A stretch of 64,000 nucleotides of DNA from Halichoerus grypus. Lineage: Eukaryota; Chordata; Mammalia; Carnivora; Phocidae. Below are positions 56,561 through 64,000 of this stretch, one piece after another (position 1 is the first letter of the stretch; the number at the start of each line of letters is the position of its first letter). The position numbers and the translations under genes are program-made. The notes beneath the pieces are model-generated. The model searched no databases, was not told the origin of the DNA, and saw only the letters and a program-made list of their open reading frames with translations. Location of the stretch: assembly GCF_964656455.1 (NCBI RefSeq), contig NC_135713.1, positions 192,008,187 through 192,072,186 of the forward strand, in the 5' to 3' direction.

Positions 56561-57092
56561 AATCCAGGTTTTCTCTAAAACACAAATCAGACAGGTGGTG
56601 GGAGGTGAGGTGGCGGGAGGCGGGCCATGAAGCTCCATGATCCCTGTGATACCTGTCGCGGTTACCTGTTTCGAGGTGCGTACACAGGAACTGCCCCTTT
56701 CTACTCCTGCGCAGACACCTCTGCGGAGTCTCTCCTGCTGCTGTGGGTCAAGCTCCCACGGCCTGAGCTGCCTGGGGGCCCTCCACTGCTCTCCACTTGG
56801 TGTGCGGGACAAAGGCTGAACCGGGCAACCGTGTTTATTTTAATTCTGTGAGAGATGCAGTAAATCATTATTAACTTCCCCTCTGCCAGTGTGAAACATG
56901 AGATCATTCGGATAGGAACCTGGCGGAAGGCAACCTTTGCCCGCTCCAGGGAGAGTTTGCCAAACAAATGAATAGTGTAAACAGGATCCTAGGGGGTTGT
57001 TTGAGACCACTTCAGGAAATAAATTACGTCCAAAGGTTCTTAGACTTCCCCCTGAAGTATGTTATACAATGGCCATCCATTTACATTTTTCA

Positions 57093-57127
<35 letters not shown>
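57093..57127 (+). repeat. (TG)n microsatellite
   Basis: About 17 TG units. Confidence 0.95.
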
Positions 57128-57129
<2 letters not shown>

Positions 57130-57184
57130 TCTGAAGATGCAAAATACAATCATTCTTATCTCATCATTAAAATGGCTCATGCAG

Positions 57185-57363
57185 GGGGCACCTGGGTGGC
57201 TCAGTAGTTTAAGCGTCTGTCTGCCTTCGGCTCAGGTCATGATCTCGGGGGCCCTGGGATCAAGCCCCACGTCAGGCTCCCTGCTCAGTGGGGAGTCTGC
57301 TTCTCCCTCTCCTCCCCTCCCCCCCCATACTGTCTCTCTCAAATAAACAAAATCCTTAAAAAA
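57185..57363 (+). mobile_element. Carnivore SINE
   Basis: AATGGCTCATGCA duplicated on both sides. Confidence 0.95.
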
Positions 57364-57904
57364 AATGGCTCATGCACAGGACACTTTTAAACATTGTTTG
57401 AAATGTGAACAATTTAAAATATCTGCAGATTTAAACGTTTTAGTTCAGAAAGGTCCAACTAGTAAGTGATACTAATTAAGGAGGTTTTATTAACCCTTGA
57501 ATCCAGGCGAGGGAGGCACCTGACTGACCCTGGGCAGCCATGACGTGCCAGAAAGCTAAAGGTTCATCTAGAAACAACTGCAGGGGACAGCAGGGCATAA
57601 ACGGTGGCCTCAGGGTAGAGGCTCTTCCTGGGACAGCCAGACTGCCCAGATGGCCTTTCCAGAGCTGGAAGATGCAGACTTGTCACTGAGGTGGAGGGTA
57701 AAAATAGTCCTGTGTGGGTGGCCGCTGGGCCCAGAGGCCCTGGCTTCCTTGTCTCTGGAGCAGAGAAGGCAGCTCAGTTGACAGACAACTTCTTAGGCTC
57801 CCGAGGCCTCCCCCAAGCTCTGGGGGCTGGGGGGGGTCTTTCCCTAACAATGAAGCCCCCCCAGACCCGTCCACACACCAAGTGCTGGAAAAAGCCGGGG
57901 TCAG

Positions 57905-58070
57905 GTTTTAAGGTAGCAAAGGGCTTACATTCTGGTTGTGTCAGTCACCAACCAGCTCTGTGCCCTCCGGCAAAATCTCTCTCCTTCCTGAGCCTCCATT
58001 TTCTCATCCGTCAAATGGGGCTAATGGTTTCTCTCCCTAAGGTGGCTGTGAAACTTAAATAACAAAGAGA
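57905..58070 (+). repeat. MIR fragment
   Basis: GTCACCAACCAGCTCTGTGC, then CCATTTTCTCATCCGTC and AAATGGGGCTAATGG. Confidence 0.85.
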
Positions 58071-58492
58071 ACCAACACATTTTACACTGCAGCCTCACTC
58101 TTCTGCCCCCTCCCTCCTACCAGTTGCTCACCATCCCGGCGCATTCTTCAAGAGTGGCTCCGAGGCAAGCCAACTGCATGTCAGCCCCGTGGAAAGGTCT
58201 ACATGGACGGGAACTGAGGCCTTGAGACAAGAGCCGTGTCAGGAGCCTTCTCGGGAGCCAATCCTCTATCCCCAGGCAAGCTCTCAGGCGACCGTGGCGC
58301 CGGCCACCACCCTGGCTGCAACCTCATGAGACACTCTGAGCTGGAAGTTCCCAGCTAAGCTGCGTCCGGTTTCCTGGCCCCCCGAAAGCTGTGTGAAGTC
58401 ATAGATGTTTGCTACATTTGGGGATAAGCTCTGATGCAGCAGTAATAACTAAGATGCTTACCTTTCGGGGCTGTTATAAGAATTAAGAGATG

Positions 58493-58673
58493 GGGCACCT
58501 GGGTGGCTCAGTCAGTTAAACGGCTGCCTTTGGCTCAGGTCATGATCTCGGGGTCCTGGGATCGAGCCCTGCATCGGGCTCCCTGCTCAGCGGGGAGTCT
58601 GCTTCTCCCTCCCCCACTCCCCCTGCTTGTGTTCCCTCTCTCGCTGTGTCTCTCTCTGTCAAACAAAAAAAAA
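58493..58673 (+). mobile_element. Carnivore SINE
   Basis: AAGAATTAAGAG duplicated on both sides. Confidence 0.95.
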
Positions 58674-58699
58674 AGAATTAAGAGTTAATGCACATCAAA

Positions 58700-59260
58700 T
58701 AGCAACCAGACGTACCGGGACCGGTGGCTCCAGAAAGGGCAGAAGGGAGAAGCAGAAGGAAGGAGCACGAGATAAGAAGCCTCGGTCCAGGTCCGAGCCA
58801 GGAAGGCCCCTCTTCCAGAACTCTGGCGAGCAGTCTGAGAGACTCAATATAGCCACAGACAATGGCTGCACCATCTGACCCGCTCCCTGCAGCAACAGCT
58901 AAGGAGGCGACCCCCTCTCGGGGCAGCCACGAGGCAACCCTTGTAGCCCTCGGCCCAAACACAGCCAAGACTGGACCACTAGCTGACAGCCTCCCTAATT
59001 TTGGCCCCGTGTCCAATGTAGGACAAACTGGGAAAAGTCCAATATGCTCCCCTAACCAATCACATAGGGTACCCCCCTTCTAGTTAGCACACCTACAGCT
59101 TCCCCACGCCGAGAGAGCCTCTGATCAGAACCTGAAGCCTTCCCTTTGTCCCACTATAAAGCTTTCCTAGTCTTCTGCCGGCCTTCAATTCTCTGCCGAA
59201 CTCAAGTGATTGGTAGCTGACTCCCTTGGGGTAGGGGGCTCGGAAAACAGCCTTTGTGTC
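58700..59260 (+). mobile_element. Possible ERV-type LTR
   Basis: GC-rich block unlike its flanks, with a CCAAT-type motif (AACCAATCACAT, near 59056), a TATA-type box (ACTATAAAGC, near 59153) and downstream CTTCTGCCGGCC, in the order of a class-I retroviral LTR. No coding retroviral sequence or flanking target duplication was recognised. It could also be another promoter-like old repeat. Confidence 0.35.
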
Positions 59261-59404
59261 TTCTCATTTGGGTGGTCTTTGTTTATTTCCACAAGCCCAT
59301 GTTCTCTCTCTGCCTTCCCGGCCCCAGGGCAAGGACAACATCTTCCTCTTCCCCCAGGTAGCTACAGAAACCAGCTCAGGGATGATGGAAGGGGGAGGGT
59401 AGGA

Positions 59405-59570
59405 AGAGTTAAGAGCATAGCTTTGGAACAAGACAGATCTGGGCTCAAATTCCGGTTCTGATACTTAACTAGCTGTGTGATCTTGAGTAAGCCAATTAAC
59501 AACTCTGAGTTTCTTCATCTCAAGAGGACAGTCCAGTGGAACCCAAGGGCTGGTGTAAGAATTTAGTGAG
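59405..59570 (+). repeat. MIR element
   Basis: AGAGCATAGCTTTGGAAC, GGGCTCAAATTCCGGTTCTG, AGCTGTGTGATCTTGAG. Confidence 0.9.
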
Positions 59571-59576
59571 GTACAG

Positions 59577-59700
59577 GGGCACCTGGGTGGCTCAGTCGGT
59601 TAAGCGGCTGCCTTCGGCTCGGGTCATGATCCTGGGGTCCTGGGATGGAGCCCGATGTGGGGCTCTCTGGTCCCCACCATTCCTCCTCCCACCCCTGCTT
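59577..59700 (+). mobile_element. SINE, 3'-truncated
   Basis: GGGGCACCTGGGTGGCTCAG head and body as far as GGAGCCCGATGTGGGGCTC. The AT-rich tail is missing. Confidence 0.88.
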
Positions 59701-60084
59701 TCTGTACAGCAGGCAGCCCGCCCTGAGCGACATTGAGTCAAGAGCACAGACTCCATGCCCAGGGCATATCAAAGCTCAGGGGCTGGTCTCGGGAGAACGC
59801 TGGGCAAAGGACATAACCAAGCACTTCTCTAAAGAAATCCACTGGTCAAAAGCAGAGGACAAAATATCTGGCCAGAAACCTGTTGTCTCCCTGTTCTATC
59901 CCGGCTCTCAGGGGTGGTCAGGGCAGGGAGACCCTTGTGCCAGGCGGCTCTCCCAGGACCCGGGAGGGTGAGACAGGTCTTCTTCCCCCAATCTCTCCTG
60001 TGTCTCTGTGTGTGTGTGTCAGTTTCTTTGTCTCTAAAATGAGAAATGTAAGAGCTTCCCAGGAGGCACACACACGTGAATTAG

Positions 60085-64000
<3,916 letters not shown>

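Overview
The window looks like nuclear DNA from a carnivore, most likely an arctoid (bear, seal or mustelid type). About 25 copies of the carnivore tRNA-derived SINE are present, with the head GGGGCGCCTGGGTGGCTCAG and a CT-rich body ending in AAATAAATAAATAAAATCTT. There are also long degraded LINE-1 stretches, MIR and hAT fossils, and split genes with GT-AG introns. Most open frames are chance frames inside repeats, or antisense shadows.

The main gene is one LRRC37-family locus on the minus strand, about 46.4 kb down to 5.2 kb. It is assembled here from splice signals, matching intron phases and family motifs. It has a Pro/Glu-rich exon 1 with a signal-peptide-like start and two coding minisatellites (44592-46348). 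Five short LRR or LRR-flank exons follow (43176-43247, 38412-38492, 27956-28027, 27311-27385, 17193-17311). Next come a 1.78 kb exon with the conserved LRRC37 C-terminal domain (11639-13419), a transmembrane exon (11139-11243) and four cytoplasmic-tail exons (7081-7130, 5696-5750, 5474-5614, 5277-5379). All junctions from the 38.4 kb exon to the tail agree in phase. The gene nevertheless looks decayed. Exon 1 has a frameshift near 45385 and then a stop with no usable donor. At least two expected LRR-region exons are not visible. A 2-base loss puts a stop in the tail.

The 5' half of the large exon plus its intron flank is duplicated in tandem (unit about 1.40 kb). One extra truncated copy (B, 13966-15323) lies beside the full exon (A). 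A second locus with the same junction lies 48.6 kb away at 60085-64000 (copies C and D), and the window ends at the point where another unit would begin. A has an open frame, B is open but truncated, and C and D carry frameshifts. LRRC37 is a known core duplicon of segmental duplications in primates, and this window shows the family being multiplied in a carnivore as well.

Upstream of LRRC37, at 48.3-49.7 kb, are two well-formed minus-strand exons of another gene that I do not recognise. Its 3' end probably lies at about 47.1 kb, just before the CG-rich LRRC37 promoter region.

The rest is repeats: LINE-1 blocks at 7.4-8.4, 18-27.3, 29.6-32.5, 53.2 and 54.7-55.1 kb, SINEs throughout, a 25-bp minisatellite at 2.67-3.33 kb, a possible ERV-type LTR near 59 kb, and a rearranged patch at 35.8-38.1 kb with copied and inverted segments that suggest replication template switching.
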